DNA of 64,000 nucleotides from Rhizobium metallidurans (GTDB lineage Bacteria; Pseudomonadota; Alphaproteobacteria; Rhizobiales; Rhizobiaceae). The notes beneath the pieces were generated by a model. That model did no database searches and was not told the origin of the DNA. It saw only the letters and a list, made by a program, of their open reading frames with translations. Shown piece by piece: positions 16,951 through 26,594 of this stretch. Position numbers and translations under genes: made by a program. Position 1 is the stretch's first letter. Every line of letters starts with the position of its first letter. The stretch lies in contig NZ_JACIDW010000002.1 in NCBI RefSeq assembly GCF_014196505.1, positions 434,001 to 498,000 of the forward strand, written 5' to 3'.

Positions 16951-16993
16951 AAAAACCCGCCGTCGCCGGCGGGTCGCCGTCGCCGGCGGGTTT
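16951..16993 (-). terminator. Terminator of the aminotransferase gene, containing a 17-bp tandem duplication
   Basis: The 17-bp unit CGCCGTCGCCGGCGGGT occurs twice head to tail (16958-16974 and 16975-16991). On the minus strand the element forms a GC-rich hairpin starting AACCCGCC and ending GGCGGGTT followed by a run of T. Duplication of half the stem lets it fold in alternative ways. Confidence 0.75.
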
Positions 16994-17014
16994 CGAAGTT
17001 CAAAACGAGACTGC

Positions 17015-18575
<1,561 letters not shown>

Positions 18576-19748
18576 ATGACATCGGTTTCGACACTTCGGC
18601 TCGGTGTGATGCTGGCGGCGGTAGCGGCTGTCGCCCTGTCGATCCCCGCCATGGCGGCCGACACGGTCGACACCAAAAAGGTGCGGGTTCAGGTCGAAAC
18701 GATAGCCGCGGGTTTGGAAAATCCATGGGCGGTGGCGGCCCTTCCCGATGGCGGCTATCTGGTGACCGAGCGCCCGGGGCGTTTGCGGATCGTCAGGGAC
18801 GGCAAGCTCTCCGCGCCGATATCGGGCGTACCCAAGGTCAGCGCCAGAAGCCAGGGCGGCCTGCTGGATGTGGAACTGGCGCCCGATTTCGCAACGTCGC
18901 GCGTTCTCTATCTCACGGCCGCGACCATCGGCGACGGCGGCTCGGGCACCGAAGCCTTCAGTGCCACGCTTTCCGACGACGGAACGGCGCTTGAGAACGT
19001 CAAGTCGATCTTCAAGATGCGCAAGTTCACCAGCGCCGGCCTGCAGTATGGTTCGCGCATCGCCATCGCCAGGGATGGCTCGCTCTTCATCAGCGTCGGC
19101 GACCGCGGCGATCGCGACCGCTCCCAGGACTGGGGGGACGATGCCGGCTCGATCGTCCACATCAATGCCGATGGCAGCATCCCCGCCGACAATCCCTTCA
19201 AGGACGGAGGCCCCCTCAAGGACGGCGGGAAGCCGCTGCCGGAAATCTGGTCGAAGGGCCACAGAAACCCGCAGGGCATCGCCTTCGACGCCGCCGACGG
19301 CAAGCTCTACACCGTCGAGCACGGCGCGCGCGGCGGCGACGAGATCAACGGCATCGAGCCCGGCAAGAATTACGGCTGGCCGATCATCACCTACGGCCGC
19401 GACTATTCCGGCGTCGAGATCGGCGAAGGCACGGCCAAGAAGGGGCTGGAGCAGCCGCTCTATTATTGGGATCCCTCGATCGCGCCGGGCGCGCTCGCCA
19501 TCTATCGCGGCAAGATGTTTCCGGAATGGGATGGCGATTTCCTGGTCGCCGCCCTGAAGTTCCAGATGCTGTCGCGCATGCAGCGCGATGACAGCGGCGC
19601 CTTCGTGGCCGAGGAGCGCATGTTCGACGGCGCCTATGGCCGCATGCGCGACGTCGTGGTCGCCCCCGACGGCGCGCTCCTGATCGTCACCGACGAGGAT
19701 GACGGCGCGCTGCTGCGTGTCTCCAGGGCACCTGCCGACAACGGCTGA
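18576..19748 (+). CDS. PQQ-dependent sugar dehydrogenase (soluble glucose dehydrogenase family, YliI-like)
   Basis: The 390-residue exported protein starts MTSVSTLRLGVMLAAVAAVA and has a signal peptide ending near IPAMAA. It shows the family blocks LENPWAVAALPDGGYLVTER, GGLLDVELAPDF, SVGDRGDRDRSQDWGDDAGS, WSKGHRNPQGIAFD and TVEHGARGGDEINGIEPGKN. The six-bladed beta-propeller binds PQQ and calcium and oxidises aldoses in the periplasm. No PQQ synthesis genes are in the window. The ATG at 18576 follows GGGATGGACG. A TTG 15 bases upstream is a weaker alternative. Confidence 0.92.
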   Translation: MTSVSTLRLGVMLAAVAAVALSIPAMAADTVDTKKVRVQVETIAAGLENPWAVAALPDGGYLVTERPGRLRIVRDGKLSAPISGVPKVSARSQGGLLDVELAPDFATSRVLYLTAATIGDGGSGTEAFSATLSDDGTALENVKSIFKMRKFTSAGLQYGSRIAIARDGSLFISVGDRGDRDRSQDWGDDAGSIVHINADGSIPADNPFKDGGPLKDGGKPLPEIWSKGHRNPQGIAFDAADGKLYTVEHGARGGDEINGIEPGKNYGWPIITYGRDYSGVEIGEGTAKKGLEQPLYYWDPSIAPGALAIYRGKMFPEWDGDFLVAALKFQMLSRMQRDDSGAFVAEERMFDGAYGRMRDVVVAPDGALLIVTDEDDGALLRVSRAPADNG

Positions 19749-19867
19749 TCTGTCGGGCGGCTGATCTATCGGGCGGCTGCCTTGCCCTCTTTAGAAGCAA
19801 CTGCTAACGGTCGCGTCATATCAGACCGCTTGCCCTCTTCGTGAAGGTCAAGCCTCCCGACATCGAG

Positions 19868-20788
19868 ATGATGATGACGCGCATACAGGCGAACCTTGTT
19901 CTATTGCTGGCTGGCGCCATCTGGGGCGGCGGCTTCGTCGCGCAGTCGACGGCGATGGACACGATCGGTCCGCTCTGGTTCGTCGGTCTCCGCTTCGCCA
20001 TTGCCACCGTCGCCGTGCTCCCCTTCGCACTGCTCGAGGCGCGCAAGAGCGAGGTCAAGACCACCAGGCGGCATGGAATGCTCTATCTTCTGATCGGTCT
20101 GACCCTCTTCGGCGTCATGATCACCCAGCAGATCGGCCTCCAGACGACGACCGTCACCAATTCAAGTTTCCTCACCGGGCTCTACGTCGTGATCGTGCCG
20201 ATCATCGCCGTGGTGTTCCTGCGCCGGGCGCCGCACTGGATCGTCTGGCCGGGCGCCTTGATGGCCCTGACCGGCATCTATCTGCTGTCGGGTGGCGACA
20301 TGTCGGCCCTGTCGCGCGGCGACATCCTGACGATCTTCTGCGCCGTCTTCTCCGCCGGGCAGATCACGCTTGCCGGCATCATCGTCTCCGAGACCGGCCG
20401 GGCATTGACGCTCTCGATGGCGCAGTTTGCCGTCACCGCCGTCCTGGCGCTGGCCGCGGCCGTCATTGTCGAACCGATCAGCTGGGCTGCGATCCGGGAC
20501 GCGGCGCCGGAGATCCTCTATGTCGGCATCTTCTCGTCTGGCATCGCCTTTTCGCTGCAGATCATCGGCCAGCGCTACACCACCTCCTCGCAAGCGGCGA
20601 TCTTCCTGTCGTCGGAAGCGCTGTTCGGCGCGGCACTCGGCGCCGTGGTGCTGGGCGAGAAGATTTCCACTCTCGGCTATGTCGGCTGCGCGCTGATGTT
20701 CGCGGCAATGCTTCTAGTTGAAATCGTCCCCGAAATAGCGCGCCGACGTCGTCAGAACGGCCTGCTTATCAGCCAGAATCCGGGCTGA
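19868..20788 (+). CDS. EamA/DMT-superfamily transporter
   Basis: The product is about 306 residues with ten hydrophobic segments in two EamA repeats. The first repeat begins NLVLLLAGAIWGGGFVAQST. The second begins GDILTIFCAVFSAGQITLAG and ends with SSEALFGAALGAVVLGEKIS. Such proteins export small metabolites or amino acids across the inner membrane, and the substrate cannot be told from sequence. The start is unsure among three consecutive ATGs at 19868-19876 (GAG just upstream) and a GTG at 19841. A hairpin with eight T lies about 100 bases downstream. Confidence 0.87.
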   Translation: MMMTRIQANLVLLLAGAIWGGGFVAQSTAMDTIGPLWFVGLRFAIATVAVLPFALLEARKSEVKTTRRHGMLYLLIGLTLFGVMITQQIGLQTTTVTNSSFLTGLYVVIVPIIAVVFLRRAPHWIVWPGALMALTGIYLLSGGDMSALSRGDILTIFCAVFSAGQITLAGIIVSETGRALTLSMAQFAVTAVLALAAAVIVEPISWAAIRDAAPEILYVGIFSSGIAFSLQIIGQRYTTSSQAAIFLSSEALFGAALGAVVLGEKISTLGYVGCALMFAAMLLVEIVPEIARRRRQNGLLISQNPG

Positions 20789-21250
20789 AACAGAAAAAGT
20801 GAAAAAAAGTTTAACATTCGCGAGGTCGCGCGCACGTTGTAATTTTGGCAAAATCTGCTCCTAAAATATATTGCTCACGATACAAAACGTTGATCAGCGG
20901 CGGCTGATGAGCGTTTTTTTTCGTCGGAGCGCAAAACCCACCCTGAATTGGCGCGTGGAGCTGCGTTGCGTCAGAAAACTTTTGCTTGCCAAAAGTGAAT
21001 AATCGCAGCAATCTCGTGGCGTTCGGGCATTTTGCGAGCATGGGAAGTCCTTAAGAATGTGCGCGCCGGAGACGCTAATACTCCGGTCGGCTGGGTCCAG
21101 AAAGCAGGCGTAAGTTCTGCGGAGAACCGGGCTGATTTAGAGGGGACCTTTTTCTCAACATTCAATAATTGCCTGCTAGCGTCTCCGTGAGGAGGCAATA
21201 TCAGTATGCTGCCCGTGTGGATGGCGGGCAGAGATCAAAGGACCTGACGC
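20789..21250. other. Long intergenic region between the EamA gene and the cold-shock gene
   Basis: The gap is 462 bases. It holds the hairpin-plus-T element at 20888-20920 and, further down, inverted repeats CCGGAG/CTCCGG (about 21067-21085) and GCCTGC/GAGGC-type pairing near 21170-21198. These could belong to a structured 5' leader of the cold-shock mRNA, as is common for csp genes. No protein-coding gene is convincing here. Confidence 0.45.
20888..20920 (+). terminator. Hairpin with T-run: EamA terminator or end of a short RNA
   Basis: AACGTTGATCAGC pairs with GCTGATGAGCGTT (ATCAGC/GCTGAT perfect, outer part with one mismatch and one wobble) around a GGCG loop, followed by eight T. A possible promoter (TTGGCA, 16-base spacer, TATATT) lies 40-70 bases upstream, so it might end a very short independent RNA. 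Otherwise it is the EamA gene terminator. Confidence 0.6.
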
Positions 21251-21466
21251 ATGGCCGAGACTGGGACTGTAAAATTCTTCAACACCGACAAGGGCTTCGG
21301 CTTCATCAAGCCTGACAAGGGCGGCGCGGACATCTTCGTTCACATTTCCGCCGTTCAGGCTTCCGGATTGGCCGGGCTGACGGAGAACCAGAAGGTAAGC
21401 TTCGACACCGAACCGGACCGTCGCGGCAAGGGCCCGAAGGCCGTCAACCTGCAGATCGACGGCTGA
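21251..21466 (+). CDS. CspA-family cold-shock protein
   Basis: The 71-residue single cold-shock domain has RNP1 KGFGFI and RNP2 DIFVHI. It is an RNA/DNA chaperone that melts mRNA structure, and several paralogues are usual in rhizobia. It is monocistronic, with a perfect terminator 28 bases downstream. The long upstream gap (462 bases) is consistent with a regulated leader mRNA. Confidence 0.95.
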   Translation: MAETGTVKFFNTDKGFGFIKPDKGGADIFVHISAVQASGLAGLTENQKVSFDTEPDRRGKGPKAVNLQIDG

Positions 21467-21494
21467 TAGAGCAAGCCTTCCAATCGCGTTGAAG

Positions 21495-21515
21495 CCCGGC
21501 GGGTCGCCGGGTTTT
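21495..21515 (+). terminator. Terminator of the cold-shock gene
   Basis: The perfect stem CCCGGCG/CGCCGGG with a GGT loop is followed by TTTT. Confidence 0.8.
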
Positions 21516-21602
21516 ATCGTTCAGCCTGCATTCAGACGCCAGCCGCTAACTTGCCATCATCAAGGTGCAAAACCGGCTAAGAGTTTGAACAGGACAGAAC
21601 AC

Positions 21603-22043
21603 ATGAATAGCCTTGCCAAGACCCTTTTTCTGACGGCAACCGCGGCTGCCATCACCTTCTCGTCGATCGGTGCCGCATCGGCTAACGACTGGCGCTATCG
21701 CGGCCACAACAACAACAACGACGCTTTGGTCGGTGGTGCCGTTGGCCTTGCAACCGGTTTGATCGTCGGCTCGGCGATCGCCAATGCGCCGCGTTACGAC
21801 GAACCGCGCTATATCGATCCGCCCTACGCCTATGACGACGTGCCGGTCTATCGTGCGCCACCTCCCCGCTATTACAGACCCGCTCCGGTGCGCTACTACC
21901 AGCCGGCTCCGGTTCGCGTCGGCGTCGAGCCGTGGACCCCGCAGTGGGAGCGTTACTGCTCTTACCGTTACCGTTCCTTCGATCCGCGCAGCGGCACCTT
22001 CATCGGCAACGACGGTCGCAGCCACTTCTGCGTCGCCAACTGA
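21603..22043 (+). CDS. BA14K family secreted protein
   Basis: The 146-residue protein has a signal peptide (MNSLAKTLFLTATAAAITFS to ASA), then a glycine-rich hydrophobic stretch (ALVGGAVGLATGLIVGSAIA). A Pro/Tyr-rich linker with repeats (PPRYYRPAPVRYYQPAPVR) follows. The C terminus is the BA14K signature YCSYRYRSFDPRSGTFIGND ending in C. BA14K was described as an immunoreactive, lectin-like Brucella protein linked to LPS or envelope properties. The ATG at 21603 is chosen because it starts the signal peptide. The frame is open upstream to 21489. Confidence 0.9.
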   Translation: MNSLAKTLFLTATAAAITFSSIGAASANDWRYRGHNNNNDALVGGAVGLATGLIVGSAIANAPRYDEPRYIDPPYAYDDVPVYRAPPPRYYRPAPVRYYQPAPVRVGVEPWTPQWERYCSYRYRSFDPRSGTFIGNDGRSHFCVAN

Positions 22044-22068
22044 TCGAACTGAGATCGGGAATGAACGA

Positions 22069-22097
22069 AGCGCCGCTTTTCAGCGGCGCTTTTGTTT
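22069..22097 (+). terminator. Terminator of the BA14K gene
   Basis: The perfect 9-bp stem AGCGCCGCT/AGCGGCGCT is followed by TTTTGTTT. Confidence 0.85.
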
Positions 22098-22121
22098 GCG
22101 CGATGTCTTTTGCCGGCCTGA

Positions 22122-22772
22122 TCAAAGACCCTGCAGATAGGGATTGCCGCGCCGCTCGTCGCCGATCCGGCTGCCCGGGCCGTGGCCGCAGATGAAGCCG
22201 ACCTCGTCGCCCAGCGGCAGCACCTTGTCGCGAATGGAATCGAGCAACTGCTGGTGGTTTCCGCCGGGAAGATCGGTCCGGCCGATCGAGCCGTTGAACA
22301 GGACGTCGCCGACATGCGCGAACTTCTGCGCCCGGTTGAAATAGATGACATGGCCCGGCGCGTGGCCCGGCGTGTGATAGACCTCGAACACATGTTCGCC
22401 GAAGGACACGGTGTCCCCATCCTTCAGCCAGCGGTCAGGCTCGACATTGCGCATGCCCCCGGCCGGCAGCCCGTACTTCTCCGCTTGCGTCTCGATCCGC
22501 TGCAGCAACGGCTGGTCGTCCTCGTGCGGGCCGATGATGTCGACACCAAGCGCTTCCTTGAGCTCCCTGGCGCCGCCGGCATGGTCGAGATGGCCGTGGG
22601 TGAGCCAGATGGCCTTGATCTTGAGCCCATTCTGCTCGATCCCCTGCAGGATATTCGCGACATCCCCGCCCGGATCGATCACCACCCCTTCCTTCGTGTC
22701 CTGATCGAAAAAGATCGTGCAGTTTTGCTGGAACGCTGTCACCGGAATGATCCCGGCCTGGAGCATGCTCAT
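22122..22772 (-). CDS. MBL-fold metallohydrolase (glyoxalase II-like)
   Basis: The 216-residue protein carries the zinc-binding motif THGHLDHAGG near residues 55-64, YHTPGHAPGHVIYF (third His group), VGDVLFNGSIGRTDLPGG (Asp ligand) and the C-terminal CGHGPGS His. This block order is that of the YcbL/glyoxalase II subgroup. It probably hydrolyses thioesters such as S-lactoylglutathione or related compounds, but the substrate is not proven. The start at 22772 has GAGG 6 bases upstream. The frame is open further upstream without a family match. Confidence 0.9.
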   Translation of the reverse strand: MSMLQAGIIPVTAFQQNCTIFFDQDTKEGVVIDPGGDVANILQGIEQNGLKIKAIWLTHGHLDHAGGARELKEALGVDIIGPHEDDQPLLQRIETQAEKYGLPAGGMRNVEPDRWLKDGDTVSFGEHVFEVYHTPGHAPGHVIYFNRAQKFAHVGDVLFNGSIGRTDLPGGNHQQLLDSIRDKVLPLGDEVGFICGHGPGSRIGDERRGNPYLQGL

Positions 22773-22968
22773 GGGGTGCCTCGCTTTATGTCTTGCGCAG
22801 TTCGTCGGTGTTGAACCGGGTATAGTCGCAAATTCCGGCGCATGCAGCCTCGATTTTCCGCAGGGGGCCGTCACGCTGCAACGACAAGTGTAATGTGCTG
22901 TGATCGCCTCCGGCGGAACCTCCCCTTTTCCCGGGCGTTACCAACCCGTCTATAAAAGGAGACCCACG

Positions 22969-23580
22969 ATGACCATGAAGCGAAATCTTTTCCTGGCAGG
23001 CGCAATGGTTCTGGCTTCCGCCGGCCTCGCCCGCGCGGAAATGGCCGCAACGGCCATCAACGATCTGACCATTCACGCCGGCCCCGGCACCCAGTATCCC
23101 ACCGTCGGCGTTGCGACGCGCGGTTCCGAAACCATCCTCGACGGCTGTGTCGCCGGCAGCCAGTGGTGCCGTGTCGATGTCAGCGGCATGCGCGGCTGGG
23201 TCTATGCGCAGTATCTGCAGATGGACCGTGGCGGCACCCAGGTGATCGTCGATCAGAACCAGGCCGATCTCGATATTCCCGTCGTGACCTATGAAACCAC
23301 GGCCGCGACCGGCCCCGCCGAACCCGCTCCGGGCGACGAACTGCTCGGCCCGGTCGGATCGGTCGAGACGATCGAACCGCCGCAGACAGTCACCACCTAC
23401 ATCGAGAGCAACCCCGGCAGCACGGTCGAGGTCGGCGGTGACGTCGTCGTCGGCGCACAGGTTCCCGGTACCGTGACCTTCCAGGAGATCCCTGACTATC
23501 AGTACCGTTACGCCCGTATCAACGACCGTCCGGTTCTTGTCGATCCGGGTACGCGCCGTATCGTCTACGTCTACAACTAA
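22969..23580 (+). CDS. Secreted SH3-domain protein with DUF1236-like C terminus
   Basis: The 203-residue protein has a signal peptide (MTMKRNLFLAGAMVLASAGL to ARA). A bacterial SH3 domain follows (NDLTIHAGPGTQYPTVGV, CVAGSQWCRVDVSGMRGWVY, residues ~30-85), then an acidic/proline linker and a C-terminal block INDRPVLVDPGTRRIVYV typical of DUF1236. It is probably periplasmic or envelope-bound, and SH3 domains of this type often bind peptidoglycan or peptides. AAAAGGAGA precedes the ATG. The terminator lies about 40 bases after the stop. Confidence 0.85.
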   Translation: MTMKRNLFLAGAMVLASAGLARAEMAATAINDLTIHAGPGTQYPTVGVATRGSETILDGCVAGSQWCRVDVSGMRGWVYAQYLQMDRGGTQVIVDQNQADLDIPVVTYETTAATGPAEPAPGDELLGPVGSVETIEPPQTVTTYIESNPGSTVEVGGDVVVGAQVPGTVTFQEIPDYQYRYARINDRPVLVDPGTRRIVYVYN

Positions 23581-23622
23581 GACGTGACGAGACCTGAATT
23601 AACCCCTGAGTTCACCACGCGA

Positions 23623-23644
23623 GGCGGCCACCCGGCCGCCTTTT
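23623..23644 (+). terminator. Terminator of the SH3-domain gene
   Basis: The perfect stem GGCGGCC/GGCCGCC with loop ACCC is followed by TTTT. Confidence 0.8.
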
Positions 23645-23891
23645 CCACGCGCCCTTTTGGCCGACGTAACCCACCCCCACGCTTCTCCCGACAAGCAGCC
23701 GGATGCGACGCGATTGTGAACTCGCGGCCGCGCTTGCGTCATGCCTGTTGATTGTTGCCGCAAATATGCGTCTTAATCCGATCATGCAGGGGAATTGCGT
23801 ATCGCATGGGGAATTTTGCGCGGGCGCAGCTCGGTTTTCGTAACAACGCCGATGTCTTTGCACGCGCGAAAGCCGGGCGCCGACGGGCACC

Positions 23892-23924
23892 GGAATATAT
23901 GTCATGATTGCTGACATATATTCC
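23892..23924. promoter_or_regulatory. Perfect 13-bp inverted repeat upstream of the MarR gene (candidate PetP operator)
   Basis: GGAATATATGTCA (23892-23904), a 7-base spacer, then TGACATATATTCC (23912-23924). It is AT-rich in a GC-rich setting and ends 43 bases before the chosen MarR start. MarR dimers typically bind such palindromes at their own promoters. The inner 10-mer ACATATATTC recurs upstream of petA at 53462-53471. Confidence 0.75.
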
Positions 23925-23967
23925 CGCGTCCCGGCACGCGGCGACGAGCAGGAAAGGAAATGCCGAA

Positions 23968-24477
23968 TTGGCACGACAGAGCAGCCCGAAAGCCGGCAGG
24001 CGGGAGCCCAGGCCGGAGCCTTTGACCAAGCCGTTGGAAAACACCGAAACCATCGACTTCGATATCATCGAGCTCCTGTTTTTCTCCTATCGGGACTTCG
24101 TCTCCGATCCTGATGCGATCCTCGCCAAGAGCGGTTTCGGACGCGCCCATCACCGCGTGGTGCATTTCGTTAACCGAAACCCCGGCATGACCGTTGCCGA
24201 TCTCCTGGATACGTTGAAGATAACCAAACAGAGTCTCGCAAGGGTACTCAAACAGCTTATCGATTCGGGGTATATTCAACAAAAAGCGGGGCCTGAGGAC
24301 CGGCGCCAGCGCAAGCTCTATCCCACCGCGACCGGGCGGGATCTTGCGCTTGCACTCGCCGAGCCGCAATCGCGCCGTATTGAGAGAGCATTCGACGGGG
24401 CCTCTGCGGAAGTAAGGGCCGGCGTCAAGGCCTTCCTTAGTGGCATGCAGAACAGACAAAACTCGAAAGCGGACTGA
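23968..24477 (+). CDS. petP: MarR-family regulator (PetP-like)
   Basis: The product is about 169 residues with a winged helix-turn-helix of the MarR type (PGMTVADLLDTLKITKQSLA, LIDSGYIQQKAGPEDRRQRK, residues ~65-115) and flanking dimerisation helices. No ATG fits. I chose TTG at 23968, 10 bases after AGGAAAGG, because it starts before the first conserved helix. The stop is directly followed by the response regulator ATG. MarR plus OmpR-type regulator in this order resembles petP-petR of Rhodobacter capsulatus, where petR is needed for the cytochrome bc1 complex. The assignment rests on gene order and family only. Confidence 0.75.
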   Translation: MARQSSPKAGRREPRPEPLTKPLENTETIDFDIIELLFFSYRDFVSDPDAILAKSGFGRAHHRVVHFVNRNPGMTVADLLDTLKITKQSLARVLKQLIDSGYIQQKAGPEDRRQRKLYPTATGRDLALALAEPQSRRIERAFDGASAEVRAGVKAFLSGMQNRQNSKAD

Positions 24478-25179
24478 ATGGCGGCGAAGATAGTGATTTC
24501 GGACGATGCGGCACACTTGCTCGTTGTGGATGACGACACGCGTATTCGCGCGCTGCTCAACCGCTATCTGAGCGAGAACGGCTTCCGCGTGACGGTCGCG
24601 GCCGATGGCGCCGAGGCACGCCGCAAGCTCGGCGGCCTCGATTTCGATCTGATCATCATGGACGTGATGATGCCCGGCGAATCCGGTATCGACGTCACCA
24701 GGGATCTGCGCATCATCAAGAACGTGCCGATCATCATGCTGACGGCGCTCGCCGAATCCGACAGCCGCATCGCCGGCCTCGAGGCCGGCGCCGACGACTA
24801 CCTCCCCAAGCCCTTCGACCCGCGCGAGCTCGTTCTCCGCATCAACAATATCCTGCGCCGCAACGTCTCCGGCGACGCGCCGAAGATCGAGCAGGTGATG
24901 TTCGGGCCCTACACGTTTTCGCTGACCCGTCGCGAACTGAAGAAGGCGGCCGAAATCGTGCGCCTCACGGATCGCGAACAGGAAATCATGCTGCTCTTCG
25001 CCAAGCGCGCCGGCGACACCATTCCCCGCCATGAACTGATCGGCAACGATGTCGATGTCGGCGAACGCACCATCGACGTGCAGATCAACCGACTGCGCCG
25101 CAAAATCGAGGACGATCCGTCAAATCCGGTCTGGCTCCAAACGGTTCGTGGTATAGGATACCGGCTGAGCATCGATTGA
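24478..25179 (+). CDS. petR: OmpR-family response regulator (PetR-like)
   Basis: The 233-residue protein has a receiver domain (HLLVVDDDTRIRALLNRYL; phospho-acceptor Asp62 in LIIMDVMMPGESG; Lys111 in LPKPFDPREL) and a C-terminal winged helix (TDREQEIMLLFAKR, ERTIDVQINRLRRKIEDDP, LQTVRGIGYRLS). It starts immediately after the MarR stop codon and is followed 31 bases later by a histidine kinase, its probable partner. Gene order suggests the PetR/CenR type of alphaproteobacterial regulators of respiration or envelope. Confidence 0.88.
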   Translation: MAAKIVISDDAAHLLVVDDDTRIRALLNRYLSENGFRVTVAADGAEARRKLGGLDFDLIIMDVMMPGESGIDVTRDLRIIKNVPIIMLTALAESDSRIAGLEAGADDYLPKPFDPRELVLRINNILRRNVSGDAPKIEQVMFGPYTFSLTRRELKKAAEIVRLTDREQEIMLLFAKRAGDTIPRHELIGNDVDVGERTIDVQINRLRRKIEDDPSNPVWLQTVRGIGYRLSID

Positions 25180-25210
25180 AGATCCGGGACCCCGAAAGGC
25201 TCTAGATTAG

Positions 25211-26587
25211 ATGGTGACATTCGACTCGTTGAGACGCGAGGACCGCTCGCCGGTTTCCGGCTGGCGTTGGTTTACCCGCCTGCTGCGCCGCCAGCTTCCC
25301 AAGGGCCTTTATGTCCGCTCGCTGATCATCATCATCATGCCGATGGTGCTGCTGCAGTCCGTCGTAGCCGCCGTCTTCATGGAACGTCACTGGCAGATGG
25401 TCACCCAGCGCCTGTCGATGGCGGTGACCGCCGATATCGCCGCGATCATCCAGATGATCGACACCTATCCGCAGGATACGGACTACAGCGAAATCACCCG
25501 CATCGCCCGCGACCAGCTCAGCCTGCAGATCTCGATCGAGCCCGACGGCGAGCTGCCGCCGCCCCGCATCAAGCCGTTCTTCTCCATTCTCGACGGCATT
25601 CTCAGCGACGAGATCCGCGATCAGATCAAGCGCCCCTTCTGGATCGACACGGTGGGCGATTCCAACCTCGTCGAGATCAGGGTCAAGCTCGACGGCAAGA
25701 TCCTGCGCGTGCTCGCCAAGCGCAACCGGACCTACGCCTCCAACACCCATATCTTCATCGTCTGGATGGTCGGCGCGTCGCTGGTGCTGATCACCATTTC
25801 CATCCTGTTCCTCAGGGGCCAGATCAGACCGATCCAGAAACTCGCCGCCGCCGCCGAAAGCTTCGGCAAGGGCCAGAAGGCCGACAATTTCTATCCGCGC
25901 GGCGCCGACGAAGTCCGCCGCGCCGGCCTCGCCTTCATCCTCATGCGCGAACGCATCGAGCGCCAGATGGAGCAGCGGACGGCGATGCTCACGGGCGTCA
26001 GCCACGACCTGCGCACCATCCTGACCCGCTTCAAGCTGCAACTGGCGCTTGCCGGTGACAATCCCGATCTTCAGGGCATGAGCGACGACGTCAACGACAT
26101 GCAGTCGATGCTGGAGGCCTACATGGCCTTTGCCCGCAGCGAGGTCGAGGAAGATGTCGGCGAGCTCAAGCTCAGCGAACTGCTGCTGAAGCTCGAGCCC
26201 GACTTCGCCCTGCACGGCAAGACGCTCACCCACTCGATCGAGGGCGACGACGACATCCAGGTCAGGCCGAACGCGTTCACCCGCCTCGTCACCAACCTCG
26301 CCTCCAATGCGCGCCGCTACGCCGGCACTCTCAACATCGAGGCCAAGCACGGCGCCAAGTGGCTGACCATCACCTTCGACGACGATGGCCCCGGCATTCC
26401 GGAGAAGAACCGCGAAGACGTCTTCAAGCCCTTCTTCCGCCTCGACGAAGCCCGCAATCTCGATGCGTCGGGCACCGGCCTCGGCCTCGCGATCGCCCGC
26501 GACATCGCCCGCAGCCACGGCGGCAACGTCACGCTTGGCGATAGCCCGCTCGGCGGCCTGCGCGCCATCATCCGCGTCCCGGCCTGA
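25211..26587 (+). CDS. EnvZ-type sensor histidine kinase
   Basis: The 458-residue protein has two membrane segments (LIIIIMPMVLLQSVVAAVF near residue 38 and IFIVWMVGASLVLITISILF near residue 185) around a periplasmic sensor of about 120 residues. A HAMP region, the phospho-acceptor His265 in SHDLRTILTRFKL, and an ATP domain (LASNARRYA, DDDGPGIP, GTGLGLAIARDIA) follow. The usual Pro after HDLRT is Ile here. It is expected to phosphorylate the preceding response regulator. The signal is unknown. Confidence 0.92.
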   Translation: MVTFDSLRREDRSPVSGWRWFTRLLRRQLPKGLYVRSLIIIIMPMVLLQSVVAAVFMERHWQMVTQRLSMAVTADIAAIIQMIDTYPQDTDYSEITRIARDQLSLQISIEPDGELPPPRIKPFFSILDGILSDEIRDQIKRPFWIDTVGDSNLVEIRVKLDGKILRVLAKRNRTYASNTHIFIVWMVGASLVLITISILFLRGQIRPIQKLAAAAESFGKGQKADNFYPRGADEVRRAGLAFILMRERIERQMEQRTAMLTGVSHDLRTILTRFKLQLALAGDNPDLQGMSDDVNDMQSMLEAYMAFARSEVEEDVGELKLSELLLKLEPDFALHGKTLTHSIEGDDDIQVRPNAFTRLVTNLASNARRYAGTLNIEAKHGAKWLTITFDDDGPGIPEKNREDVFKPFFRLDEARNLDASGTGLGLAIARDIARSHGGNVTLGDSPLGGLRAIIRVPA

Positions 26588-26594
26588 GATCACG

